This document shows positions 36,395 to 46,531 of a stretch of 64,000 nt of DNA, piece after piece. The notes under the pieces are model-generated. The model saw nothing but the letters and a program-made list of their open reading frames with translations. It made no database searches and was not told the origin of the DNA. Location: contig VJWN01000010.1 in assembly GCA_007644065.1 (NCBI GenBank), positions 1,054,001 through 1,118,000 of the forward strand, in the 5' to 3' direction. The stretch is from Margaritispora aquatica (taxonomy: Eukaryota > Ascomycota > Leotiomycetes > Helotiales > Discinellaceae). The translations under genes were made by a program, and so were the position numbers. Every line of letters begins with the position of its first letter. The stretch's first letter is position 1.

Positions 36395-37540
36395 GCAGGG
36401 GTCACATGTGGCCGGGATTTGAGCTTTTCTAATCATGGATATTAAGTCTTCTATTTCACCGCGAGGTTTCCTCGTCTTTCTTGTGCGTTCGTGTCTTTTT
36501 TAGCTGTAAAGTCAGCTACGTGAAGTTTTCGGAAATTTCGAAAATATTGAGTTCATCAGGTCGAGGCAACACAATTCGTCTTTGTAAAATGGAGAATCTC
36601 GGGAGTGAAGTAATTATCAACAGCCTTTGTGAGTGTGTCACAATATCTCATACATTGAGAGTCCAGATTGAATTGAATGAGGGGTCATTGCGATAGTGAT
36701 CCACAGTGCTCTTGGGCAATTCTATTTCGCTTCTTTCTAATCATGGCCTGAGCTGCCGTTCAGCAAATACATTCAATATCTAAGGCAGCTAGAAGACCAC
36801 ATTTAGCAAGCAAGGTAATTGCCTGTTACATTAACCACAAGCACTGGAGGGCTCGCTGAACTAACACCAAGCAGAGACTCAAGGGTGTGGCACATCGCAG
36901 CAGAGGCGATGACCCATTTGTCTCGACAGAGCAAAACTGTCTTAGCCTCAGTTACGTGATATAAATGATACCTTTTCAATTTGAGCCATGAGTATGCCTC
37001 AAATAACGTAACATCCAGTATAGCTACAATTAATATTGTGTTCCTGGAGGAGGTGATTTCGAGGAGTTCGCAAGCTCACTCCTCCTATACATGCAATTCC
37101 ACATTGCCATAGAGATAGAGACGAGCTAGAAATCTACTTATCATCCTCTATGATAAACCTTATTGAGTGGAAGCACTTCATTTTCTTGTCCGTGGCCACT
37201 ATCAGAAGATTTGATTGTTTTGCCTCTCCTGCTGGTGTGATGTCGAGGGTAACACAGAAATACGGAAAGTAAATTCATTCACTAGATTTACGCTAGTAAT
37301 TATTCATTCCTCGGCTTGGATCATTTAATTATGAATGCGCACCTCTATGGAGTTCCACGAGTTCAGTTCTCATCATTAAAAGGCAACAAGCTTCCGAAAC
37401 TTCGAAACTTCCTTTCAATACATCTCCACGAAGACCGCCTCTGATTTCGTGTACCATTCAGCACATCTTCAACACACCACCTTGAAGTTCGATTGGTCTG
37501 TTCGATACATCCTCAACGGAAAGACCTCTCAACTGCAGTG
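36395..37540. other. Intergenic between the two paralogues
   Basis: About 1.1 kb without a gene. It holds copy 2 of the diverged repeat (36575-36660). The last 200 bp end in an A/C/T-rich leader for paralogue B. Confidence 0.45.
36575..36660. repeat. Diverged dispersed repeat, copy 2
   Basis: Core at 36629-36658 (GTGAGTGTGTCAC .. ATACATTGA), matching the copy near 9.85 kb at about 25 of 30 positions, with a similar TTCGTCTT .. GAATCTC block upstream. Read by eye. Confidence 0.3.
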
Positions 37541-38457
37541 ATGCTTCTCTTCAACTTGTTCAGGGGAGTTTTTCTCTATATGGGCATGGTATGTAGATTT
37601 TCGAGATCATAGTTGCCTCCTTTTAACTATCAGGAGGTTGGAAGCTGACTTCCGCCAGGTATCTAGTACCGCGATCTCTGGAGATTTCCAAGCTATACGC
37701 CGTGAGGATCTCGACAAATCTAACTTGACTTTGGGTACACTGCACGTCGTTGGATCTATCGGTGGATATCCTATCAACCACAATGGGACAATCGAGGTAT
37801 GTATCAAGTACAATAACGCCACTTCAAATCAAGATACTGACAATGAGAAGGAGATCTTTGCCCAGCTTACAACAGAACACCCCGACCTTGATCTTGATAT
37901 GCATCTTGCGAACGCTACATCTCATGATGTTGAAGAGCACATTAGAAAGCAAAATATTGTGGGTTGTCCTTCCTACAATCTCCCTTGGATACTAAACTAA
38001 TTGACCTAGCAATACCCATCTCTCTGTTGCCCCGTTGCTGGCCAGTCCTGGACTTACGGCAGCGTCGATGATTTTTCACGGAGTATTCGTATCTTACAAT
38101 ATGGACATGTTAGCAGATGGTTTGTCGGTCCTCGACAGTGTGTACGCGTCAGTTGTGTTGGAAGCAGTGCCATTGTGCTTTGCAACGACGTCAGTACTCC
38201 TTTTCATGAAATCAGCTCCTTCCTGTAGCAAGGATGGTTGAATCATATACATCTCTTCAGGTATCTCCGCAGACTTATGCTAACTTAGCGCTTAGAAATT
38301 TGAACGTCCCCGCTTTGGCTTAGATTACTTTTGGTGCGCCGACTTAGGGGACATGGCTAACGATATTATAAAATATTGTCAGTCGGGTGGACGCTCTTGT
38401 GGTCAAATTTTTGATCTTGATCACTTCAACATCCATATCATGGCGGATAGATGCTGA
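37541..38457 (+). CDS. Secreted cysteine-rich protein, paralogue B
   Basis: Five exons: 37541-37588, 37659-37796, 37851-37958, 38010-38189, 38296-38457, giving 211 aa. The signal peptide is MLLFNLFRGVFLYMGM, with likely cleavage near VSSTA. The mature protein has nine cysteines and matches paralogue A block by block: AIRREDLDKSNLT versus ARREDLHKSNYT, EIFAQLTTEHPD versus EVLAQVANEHPD, LCCPVAGQSW versus LCCPVAGQPW, VSCVGSSAIVLCND versus ISCAGSSAIVVCND. The last exon has diverged most (it lacks one cysteine and is 15 nt shorter). The acceptor of intron 2 is set at 37850, because this keeps the aligned EIFAQ and the 108-nt exon. Probably a tandem duplicate; role unknown. Confidence 0.82.
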
Positions 38458-39099
38458 GTGGAGGATTTGGTTGATTGCCCAAGGTAAGTAGACCACCCTG
38501 TTTATTGTTGGATTTTAGCCATTGTCCACTTCAATGCCAGATTTTCATGGTCTTTGCAATCTTGCTTTTTTGCCTAAAGGGCTACTTACTTGCTTTTTGT
38601 GAAAATTGTGGTACATTCACGATCGTAGCTTATACCTTTAGCTAGGGAGATATCTTGCTTCCAATATTCTTCACACGGCGAAGACAAATTGCGCTCTCCT
38701 CGGATTCATATTCTGATTCTATTGCTCTCAAGACCATGGATAGGTCATGGATATCTTTCATGAATCCTGATGCTTATGCAAGATTTGTGCTCGCTTAATA
38801 AAACCGTACATTTCACAGGAATTGGTAAACTTCACTCTCACGATACCTGCAAACCAGTAGCTCTACATTACTAGCAACCTGGAGATGAGGATGAAATCTC
38901 GCGAACTGATACTTAAAACCAATAGGATTTGCTCTTGCAATTGATTCGTCTAGGGCACTGATTGTACCAGGTTCGGCGCTTCGCAGCCACAACAGGCCAT
39001 GAGCAGGGTTTCACCCGTTGCTCTGACATCCTGCGTGCTCAACAAAATGTAGCTTTCCACGCGATATTTCTTCAGCACCAGAAACACCATTCCACAATC
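38458..39099. other. Intergenic
   Basis: 642 bp with no gene. A frame open from 38962 continues into the nuclease gene, but its extra N-terminal residues would bury the signal peptide, so they are treated as leader. Confidence 0.45.
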
Positions 39100-40065
39100 A
39101 TGAAACTCTTTCTTCCCTCCCAAATACTGCTCGCACTCTCGTATGCACCTTTAGCAACATGCTGGGGGAATCTAGGCCATCGAACCGTCGCTTATCTAGC
39201 TGAGAAGTACATTTCAGATTCTGGCCGGAGATATGTCCGGAATATATTAGGAGATGTTGATATTTCGGACGCAGCGATATGGGCGGATTGGTATAAGACT
39301 ACACCGGAAGGGAAAGATACAGCGTCGTGGCATTACATGAACGCAAATGACAATCCGCCAAAGTCATGTGATTTGGATTTTGGGCGTGATTGTGGTAGTG
39401 GATGTATTGTTACTGCAATCTTGAATAAGGTATGCTGTCTTCTTATAAGAAAGTTCAGTAATTAAGAATCTACATAGACAAGACAGCTAGGCCAGCCAAC
39501 GGCAACAGCGCTGGAGAAAACAACTGCTTTGAAATTTCTCCTTCATTTATTTGGTGACTTTCATCAGCCACTTCATCTAGAAGGTCTCGCCAGGGGAGGG
39601 AACGACATTCCCGTGTTGTTTCAAGAGGAAGAAACGAATCTTCACTATGTGTGGGATGTTCTCATCCCTCAAAAGATCACAAGCAGTGACGAAACAAACG
39701 AGACCATTGCGGCGAAAGCATGGGCTTATAAGCTTCACAGTTTGACGTCCATGCAAGCTTTTAGCGAGGACTTCTGGGCTACAAGCGATCATCTGTACTC
39801 CCAGGATGGTGAGAGAGACAGGCCAAATATGGAATTGGCGAGGAAGATTGAGAGCTCAATTCGCATCGTAGCTTGGGCGAGAGAAACAAATCGATGGGTT
39901 TGTGAATATGTGCTCGCCGAGGGTGAGGAGGGCGTGGAAGAAAAGGAATTGAGCGGGGATTATTATGAGAACGCAATCCCTATTGTTGAGGGGTTGATAG
40001 CGAGAGCTGGAAGGAGATTAGGGAGGTTGATCAATACGCTTGCTGAGGAGAATGGAAGATGGTAA
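39100..40065 (+). CDS. Secreted S1/P1 nuclease
   Basis: Exons 39100-39429 and 39478-40065 give 305 aa. The start is chosen because it gives a clean signal peptide ending right before Trp22. In this family the mature N-terminal Trp itself ligates zinc, and WGNLGH here matches the P1 start WGALGH. Other trinuclear-zinc ligands are all present: Asp in DAAIWAD, His in SWHYMN, His/Asp/His in LLHLFGDFHQPLH, and His/Asp in NLHYVWD. These enzymes cleave single-stranded DNA and RNA and act as 3'-nucleotidases, usually outside the cell at acid pH, for nutrient scavenging. It lies directly downstream of the secreted paralogue pair and upstream of a NACHT gene, all on the same strand. Confidence 0.92.
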
Positions 40066-40798
40066 TGCGGTGTCACCTTGGAATAGGGGTTTAGCGAGCT
40101 TGGTTGGTGGGGCAGGTGGCGATAATGAAATATCATCAATAACTCAAATTCTTAGACTCACTTTCAGCTCTATCAAAACCTATGGTTTAAATTCAAGTTT
40201 CCATTTTCTTCCGTTGCTTAAGAAACTAACAACATATCCTTGCTAGCAATAAATTCAGCGATTCTTCGTGGACCAATCCACGAAATTTCTAGTCCAGGAC
40301 TCGAACAACATGAAATACTTCTACGTTTAGATTTGTGGTCGCGCTGTCCTGAATCGTCTTTCAATTCATGTTTGTACTTACACGACATATTGTAATCAAA
40401 TCTACTATCACAGTCAAAATAAGCCACGACTGAGAGAAATAAGGAGGGGGTTCCTGGATTGACTTAAGTAACAGTCGTGAGAATGAAGCCACATTGGAAA
40501 GTGACTCTTTTGGTATAAATAAAGTCGCGAAATTTAATGCTTGCCACATTCATATACGTCACTAGTAATATGTCTAACAAATTTAGTTTCACCATCGTGC
40601 CTTCCACCAAGAACTACTTACTCACTTCATATTGATTGTACTTTACTTTACCCAGAATGAACTGCAATCTGATCACACTCTTTGTTGCAGGAAATATAAA
40701 CACTGCTAATGCAAACACACTTTAAAAGCAAACTTACTATCCTCCTTACCTCAGCTTTCTCGATTACTTAGCATTATCTCCTGAAATCAATATCCACA
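40066..40798. other. Intergenic, promoter of NACHT gene
   Basis: 733 bp, AT-rich toward the right with ACTTTAC/CTCCTTACC leader-like sequence. No gene accepted; a tRNA-like B-box near 40305 was rejected. Confidence 0.4.
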
Positions 40799-42667
40799 AT
40801 GTCAGGTCTACCAGCACCCAATTGGGGAATGAGAAAACCCTTCCCAAACGAACATAGACTATCGTTAGCTTACAGGAGAAAACCACTCCCTCAAACGTGC
40901 AAATGGATCGAGGAAGAACCAACTTGGCGAGAATGGCTCGGGAAAAGCGCAAGGTTACCAATTCTCTATATCCATGGACCAGCAGGATGTGGAAAGACAG
41001 TATTATGTAACTATATTGCTGACCGGCTCGAAGTCATAAGGAATCGAGCTCTGGTAGTCAGGCTCTTTTGCGATGTATTTTCTTCTATGTCGGGTGCATT
41101 AGACGCGCTCCACAATGCCGTTCTTGGCTGTCTGGATCTGGACGACGATCGACAAACCTTCTTTTCAATGCAGACCATGGCAGCAGCAACTCCTCTTGGT
41201 CGTGAGTATGTTGTTTGGGATCATATCCAATCATTGATCAACGAGAAAGCCGAGATTATCATGGTAGTTGATGGTTTGGATGACTTGTCATTCACGGGTC
41301 AGGACTTCAATCTTCCTGCTAAGCTCGTGGAGATGACGCTCCGAAGTTTCGGAAAGATCAGGCTCTTAGTAAGTGGCCGAAGTGTAAATCGACAGGATAC
41401 TTTCGGCCGTTATCCGAGCATTGGAATGACTCAGGACAAAGTGGCCGAGGACCTCGAGCAGTTCGTGGATTGCGAGTTAAAGCGCCGAAGAAAGTTCGAG
41501 TCTTATGTCCAGGATTTATCACCGAGAATTTTGCGAGCAAGCAATGGTAACTTCTTGATGGCTCAGCTTTGTATCGATGACCTGGCAGCCAGAAGCACAT
41601 GTGGGCAGCCTCTGTCAATGGTGTGCCCAGCTACTTCGCTTGAAGATGCTTACTCGCGGAGTATTGAGAGTAGAGCCAGGAAACTGACGACTCCAGACGA
41701 TTTGAAGTTCCGGAACATTGCGCTGACTTGGCTGCTTCATGCTGCTCGACCCTTGACATTCGCTGAATTGACCGAAATCTTAGTGATAGAATCGAAACAA
41801 ATATTCTATTCCGGAGCAACAATAAGGAAGGTCAGGAAGTTGTGTGGCTTGTTGGTTTCATTTGATGGAAATGTCGCCTTCATATCACACCATTCCGTCA
41901 AGTCAGTTCTTCAGAGGACCGGACTAATGGCCGACGTTGCGGCTCATCAATTGATGGCCAGACTTTGTATAGAATATTTGTGCTACCTGGAATTCGATGT
42001 GCCGATTGAAAAGACACAAGCGACAAGTGAACAATTTGAGAATCAATACCCGCTTCTTCGATACGCATCACTCTATTGGGTTCACCATCTCTCACGGTCT
42101 GGCAACGATCCAGAGTTGTATGAGCTTATCGGCGATTTCATGAAATCTCATAATGGCTTCGTGTGGTCTGATATCTTTCTGCCACTATATCTTAAAAACT
42201 CGATAGTTCCGCTGCCACCTCGAGCTACAAGAACAGCTCAATTCTCACACCTTGCCGATCTCAAATCCCAAATTGTCAAGCACTTCGAAACAAGCGAGCG
42301 AGTCACAATTGAGTACGAACTGACGGGATTCTTAAAAGAGTCCTTCGTAAAAGCTCTAATCCATGAGAGGACCCGTTCTCCTAGAAACAGCCGTCGGCTG
42401 GTGGGACGAATCCTGGACCAGGCAGCATTTTTCACATGGCTACTTACAGAGGGTTTCGATCCGCTTCCTTTTTTGAAAGAAGCCCGACATAGAGCACACG
42501 GGGTCACAGATCTAGATAATTTCATTGAGGCAACCCAAGCCCTCGAAGATTATTACAAAAGGAAAGGCATTGAAGAGCTGGCCCGTGAAATGCGTGAGGA
42601 AGTGATTAGACACACCGCGTTAGCAAATAGCACCGGCAGAACATTAACGTTCCCCCGTCTATCTTAG
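40799..42667 (+). CDS. NACHT-domain NTPase (STAND, NLR-like)
   Basis: An intronless 622-aa protein. A short lead containing CKWIEEEPTWREWL is followed by the NACHT core: P-loop HGPAGCGKT at about 59-67, Walker B IIMVVDGLDDL near 153-163, a sensor-like RLLVSGR segment near 185, then the winged-helix motif RNIALTWLLHAARPLTFAELTEIL near 300-325 typical of fungal NLR-like proteins. The C-terminal half is alpha-helical-looking and has no recognisable ankyrin, WD40 or TPR repeats. There is also no N-terminal effector domain (HET, Goodbye, PNP and similar). Fungal STAND proteins work in heterokaryon incompatibility and innate-type responses. This one is core-only, so it may be truncated, signal through a partner, or have a novel sensor. 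Confidence 0.88.
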   Translation: MSGLPAPNWGMRKPFPNEHRLSLAYRRKPLPQTCKWIEEEPTWREWLGKSARLPILYIHGPAGCGKTVLCNYIADRLEVIRNRALVVRLFCDVFSSMSGALDALHNAVLGCLDLDDDRQTFFSMQTMAAATPLGREYVVWDHIQSLINEKAEIIMVVDGLDDLSFTGQDFNLPAKLVEMTLRSFGKIRLLVSGRSVNRQDTFGRYPSIGMTQDKVAEDLEQFVDCELKRRRKFESYVQDLSPRILRASNGNFLMAQLCIDDLAARSTCGQPLSMVCPATSLEDAYSRSIESRARKLTTPDDLKFRNIALTWLLHAARPLTFAELTEILVIESKQIFYSGATIRKVRKLCGLLVSFDGNVAFISHHSVKSVLQRTGLMADVAAHQLMARLCIEYLCYLEFDVPIEKTQATSEQFENQYPLLRYASLYWVHHLSRSGNDPELYELIGDFMKSHNGFVWSDIFLPLYLKNSIVPLPPRATRTAQFSHLADLKSQIVKHFETSERVTIEYELTGFLKESFVKALIHERTRSPRNSRRLVGRILDQAAFFTWLLTEGFDPLPFLKEARHRAHGVTDLDNFIEATQALEDYYKRKGIEELAREMREEVIRHTALANSTGRTLTFPRLS

Positions 42668-43094
42668 TGCTGATTGAGTAGGTATAAGACTCGAGGGGAA
42701 AGCTGATGATATTGTCAGGACATGAATGTATGAGAAAGAGTTGGAGGTTGAGGAATGGTATTGTTTTTAAGCGAGATCTGGAGCATCCTGCACGTGATAG
42801 ACCCCATCAAGGTCAGCTCACAAGGTCCTCCACAGCGAAGCGTGAGAGATTATCCTGTATCACGGCTAACAATTCGAGCTAGCATTAGACTATTGAGGCG
42901 TTTGAGAGAATAATATCATTAACATGCTCAAATCTCATCCCCATTCGTCTCATCCTGCGCCAAGCTCGTACATTCTCAAACTTGCTCATAATCGCGTCTT
43001 TGTGATTCTAACATAAAGCTGAGAACTTTCTTGTGAATGGTTCTTTTTCAATTCAAACGCCCATTATTCTCATAAATTACTCTCAAAGATCAAA
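42668..43094. other. Intergenic
   Basis: 427 bp between NACHT and F-box-like genes. A CACGTG E-box occurs at 42791-42796. No gene seen. Confidence 0.4.
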
Positions 43095-43820
43095 ATGTGC
43101 ACTCAAGTTATCAACCTCATTCGAAGTGATGCAAACTTCACTGAGAAGATGCATCTCCCGACGCTCTCGTGCTCAATTCAGAACACGCAAAATGCTAGAA
43201 ACCAAGTAACAGGATCAGAAACAAATCAGAACCATGGATTCCCCATCTCTCGCCTCCCAGCTGAGCTCCAGCAAGAGATATACGCTCATTACTTCCGCTC
43301 TTTACCTCCAATCAAAGTGACAACCACCACACTCGAAACGCAACCACAAAATCAACACCTATATTCACCCCTCCACAACTCCTCGCCCTATTTCATCTCT
43401 TCAATCGCACCACAGCTCTTCTACAACAATATAACCTTCGCTTTCACCTCGCCGAAAACACTAGCTTTGTTCACATCTCTCTCTCCTCAGCACCAACGCA
43501 TCCAACATGTTCGGATAGCGTATGGAGTTATTGGGAAGGAAGGGCCTGATTGGGTTTATGCTTTGCTTTCGTCTTTGACGGGGCTGGCGAGTGTGGTGTT
43601 TGTGGTTGACGCAACTTCGCTCGAGAGAGTAGGCGAGGAGGGGTTCAAAAGTTGGCTGGGCTGTGTGATGGGTGCCATGAGAGAGGGGGTTGTATCGAGG
43701 ATGGAAAGAAATACAAGACATAGACGGAATGGAGTTCTGATCACCATTGAGGATGACGACGGTGGGGTGGTGTTCTGTGAGAGGATTGATGGCATGGAGA
43801 AGATAAAGCAACAAGAATGA
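43095..43820 (+). CDS. F-box-like protein of unknown role
   Basis: An intronless 241-aa frame. Residues about 49-69 (FPISRLPAELQQEIYAHYF) read like the first helix of a fungal F-box/F-box-like domain, and FISSIAPQLFYNNITFAF is typical of the segment that follows F-boxes in uncharacterised ascomycete proteins (an LFYSNNTF-like motif). The rest predicts a small alpha/beta fold. No leucine-rich or WD repeats are visible. It may be an adaptor for SCF ubiquitin ligases, but Skp1 binding is not shown by sequence alone. The start could also be the ATG at 43149. Confidence 0.65.
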   Translation: MCTQVINLIRSDANFTEKMHLPTLSCSIQNTQNARNQVTGSETNQNHGFPISRLPAELQQEIYAHYFRSLPPIKVTTTTLETQPQNQHLYSPLHNSSPYFISSIAPQLFYNNITFAFTSPKTLALFTSLSPQHQRIQHVRIAYGVIGKEGPDWVYALLSSLTGLASVVFVVDATSLERVGEEGFKSWLGCVMGAMREGVVSRMERNTRHRRNGVLITIEDDDGGVVFCERIDGMEKIKQQE

Positions 43821-44254
43821 GTGGACTGGCTGAGGAGTTGGAGTTTCGGGGCGAACAGGTGAAATATGAATGGGCTACTGAGGTTCATATATATATAAAT
43901 CTTAAAATGCCCATACAAATGAGTAGATAGATCTGCTCAATGTTTGACAAATTTAGTGACATCGCAACTCGAATACAGAAAGCCACCAAAATGCCACTTG
44001 CAGCACTTGCTGAATTTCAGGAGAAAGCTCAACGAAGAAATGTTAAGAATACAGTAAGACCAAGGTCTGGAATTATATTCCTGAATCCAAATAATACATA
44101 CCATACAATGCAAGACTGTCTTCCTCATAAACTCGTCTAGTCTATGTATGCCATCTGCGACCAATATGCGGCATGCCCACCGTTAACGCCAATTGAATAA
44201 TCCGCCTCTTTGCTATCATTTTCATGTCCAAACGTCATCTTCTTCCATCATGCC
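43821..44254. other. Intergenic between convergent genes
   Basis: 3' sequences of the F-box-like and PXMP4-like genes. No gene seen. Confidence 0.45.
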
Positions 44255-45075
44255 TCATTTGTTGTATATCAAAAAGTTCCGCAAGCTATCCCAGTGATCG
44301 CTTTGTACATAAATGTAGTCCATGCTGCTCCGCAGACCTGATTGAACCGTATCAGGATACCATCTGAACAGCCACATCACCGATCCCCAACTTAGTGCTG
44401 CAAATATGGGCCATGCATCGTGTGATATCCGCTTCGATAGTTGTGGGTTCTTTATTACACCGAATGAAGGTTCTATCGACAATTTGGCTAATGAAAGCAT
44501 CACTCTCGCGAACACTATACAGGCATTAGTTCATATGCAAGTCATGTACCGGAAATACATACCAAATATAACAATCTGTTTGCTGACGGAGGAAATATGC
44601 CCTTTCTTCGACCTCCGTCCAAAAACAAGGTACCCGCCCAACAATCCGGCAAAGAAAGTATCATAAGGGCCCTCCTTTCCAGGTTCTGAGCCCATATGCT
44701 TCAACATCAACATTGTAGCTTTGTAAACTGTCGCATATTTCGCTAGATTTTGGGCATGTGTTCGCGTTGCTTTGAAAATCAACTTAAGCTTCTCTTCCAC
44801 GGTCCCTGATCTAAACAAGAAGATCATGCTTCACCACGGTCATGTTAGCAGGTGCTCGTCACTAAATGTGGAACGTAACTCACACCAGCGCATGAGGAAA
44901 TCGCACTTTGGCACCGTAAACAGCACCATTTCTAGCACCTTTTAATACAGCTAGTATATCCGCATACTTGGGGTTGAGTATGATACTCTCCAGCGTTTTC
45001 TAGAAAGAATCAGTCACTGCGCAATACTTTGTGGTAGTATTTACTACGCACTTTGACAGCTTCAACACTCGACAT
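44255..45075 (-). CDS. Peroxisomal membrane protein 4-like (PXMP4/PMP24)
   Basis: Four exons (minus): 45075-45052, 44999-44884, 44828-44563, 44514-44255, giving 221 aa (human PXMP4 is 212). Hallmarks of this Tim17-related family are rebuilt by splicing: VLKGARNGAVYGAKVRFPHALVM with the family's GARNG..YG.K.RFPHALVM pattern, FLFRSGT, HAQNLAKYATVYKATML, and FFAGLLGGYLVFG. Several hydrophobic segments fit a multi-pass membrane protein. The animal protein is a peroxisomal membrane protein of uncertain biochemical role. It is divergent from RPF2 across 434 bp. Confidence 0.87.
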
Positions 45076-45509
45076 CTTGTCCAACTTGTGCCGAGGTAAC
45101 TCAAACCTGGAATTCCTCAGTGAACAATGGACAGCGTTGATGTCGAGATGTTATCGCAGATTGGGCATCAGTATGCCTTTTATGTTCAATGCTTTACTGA
45201 CTCGTGAGGCTTTCAATAAATGAATCGTGAAGATGTTCATAAAATAGAGAGGAATTGGTCCTCGGTTTGAGAGCATGCGGATTCGGCTGCACGAGGCAGA
45301 ACAAATGCCCCAAGTACCCCACAGATTCGTCTCACAAGGATCTGAAATTTGCCAAGATATCATCATTTACATGTGGGAGCTTCGGTCATGTGATCCAAAA
45401 GTGATCCACTTATTTTCTCTTATCGAAGTCGATAGCGAAAAAAGTTCTGCGACTGAGAAGGCTGCTTCATAACCCGACGTCAACCTCAATTGTCCCACCA
45501 AACAACAAA
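45076..45509. promoter_or_regulatory. Divergent promoter between PXMP4-like and RPF2
   Basis: 434 bp between two start codons; it should hold both promoters. No gene seen. Confidence 0.4.
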
Positions 45510-46531
45510 ATGTTGCGTCAAGTGTAGGTTATCTTCTAGAAACACTCATCAGTTTGAACACTAACATATGCAGAAAACCCCGCAATGCGCGCTCCAAAAG
45601 AGCCCTAGACAAGAAAGCTCCAAAGCCTGTCGAAAACCCAAAAACGACCCTCTTCCTTCGTGGCACGACCTGCTCACAAGTCACCCAAGATGCTCTCACA
45701 GACCTGAATCAATTGCGCATACCATTAGCCAAAAAATTCACAAAAAAGAATGCCATCCACCCTTTCGAAGATGCTGCCTCCCTCGAATTTTTCTCGGAGA
45801 AGAACGATGCATCATTATTAGTCTTCGGTTCCTCCTCAAAGAAGCGCCCAAATGCCATTACACTGGTGCGAACATTTGGTTATAAAGTGCTAGATATGCT
45901 AGAGTTGTATTTGGAGGGTGATACTTTCAAGCGATTGGCACAATTCAAGAACAAGAAGTGTGCGGTTGGACTAAAGCCCATGCTACTGTTCGCAGGAACG
46001 CCGTTCGAGAGTCCAGTCAGCAACGAGTACACTTTGGCCAAAAGCTTCTTCGCAGATTTTTTCAAGGGCGAGCCAGCGGATAAGGTGGATGTGGAAGGTC
46101 TACAGTATATTGTGTCAATCAGTGCACGAGATACTGTAGATGGGGAGGAGGCGAAGCCAATGATCCACCTGCGAGTGTATTTGATCAGGACAAAGCGAAG
46201 TGGACAAAAGCTTCCAAGAGTTGAAGTTGAAGAGATGGGTCCTAGAATGGATTTCCGAATTGGACGAGTCAAGGAGGCCGATGAGACAATGATGAAGGAG
46301 GCGCTGAGGAAGGCAAGGACTAGCCAAGAGCGACCAAAGAAGAATATTTCTACGGATATTGTTGGTGATAAGATTGGTAGAATCCATCTTGGCAAGCAAG
46401 ATCTGAAGGAGCTGCAGACAAGGAAGATGAAGGGATTGAAGCGAAGCAGAGATATTGTGGATTCTGAGGATGAAATGCAGGATGATTTGGTTAGTGACGA
46501 TGAACCAGTCAAGAAGACGAGGAAAGCTTGA
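45510..46531 (+). CDS. RPF2: Ribosome biogenesis factor Rpf2 (Brix domain)
   Basis: Two exons, 45510-45523 and 45574-46531, giving 323 aa. The 14-nt first exon supplies MLRQV; joined to KPRNARSKRALDKK it gives the expected Rpf2 N terminus. A Brix domain covers about residues 28-235 (TTLFLRGTTCSQVTQDALTDL near its start, then RPNAITLVRTFGY). The tail is Lys/Arg-rich with an acidic patch (DSEDEMQDD) and ends KKTRKA. Rpf2 with Rrs1 brings the 5S RNP into pre-60S particles in the nucleolus and is essential in yeast. Confidence 0.93.

Noticed and set aside
38962..39099. N-terminal extension of the S1/P1 nuclease frame
   Set aside because: It would place about 46 residues before the signal peptide, and the mature enzyme must start at the Trp right after that peptide.
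40295..40400. tRNA-like B-box (GTTCGAGTCC on the minus strand)
   Set aside because: No stable T-stem, acceptor stem or convincing A-box can be folded around it. At most a decayed relic.
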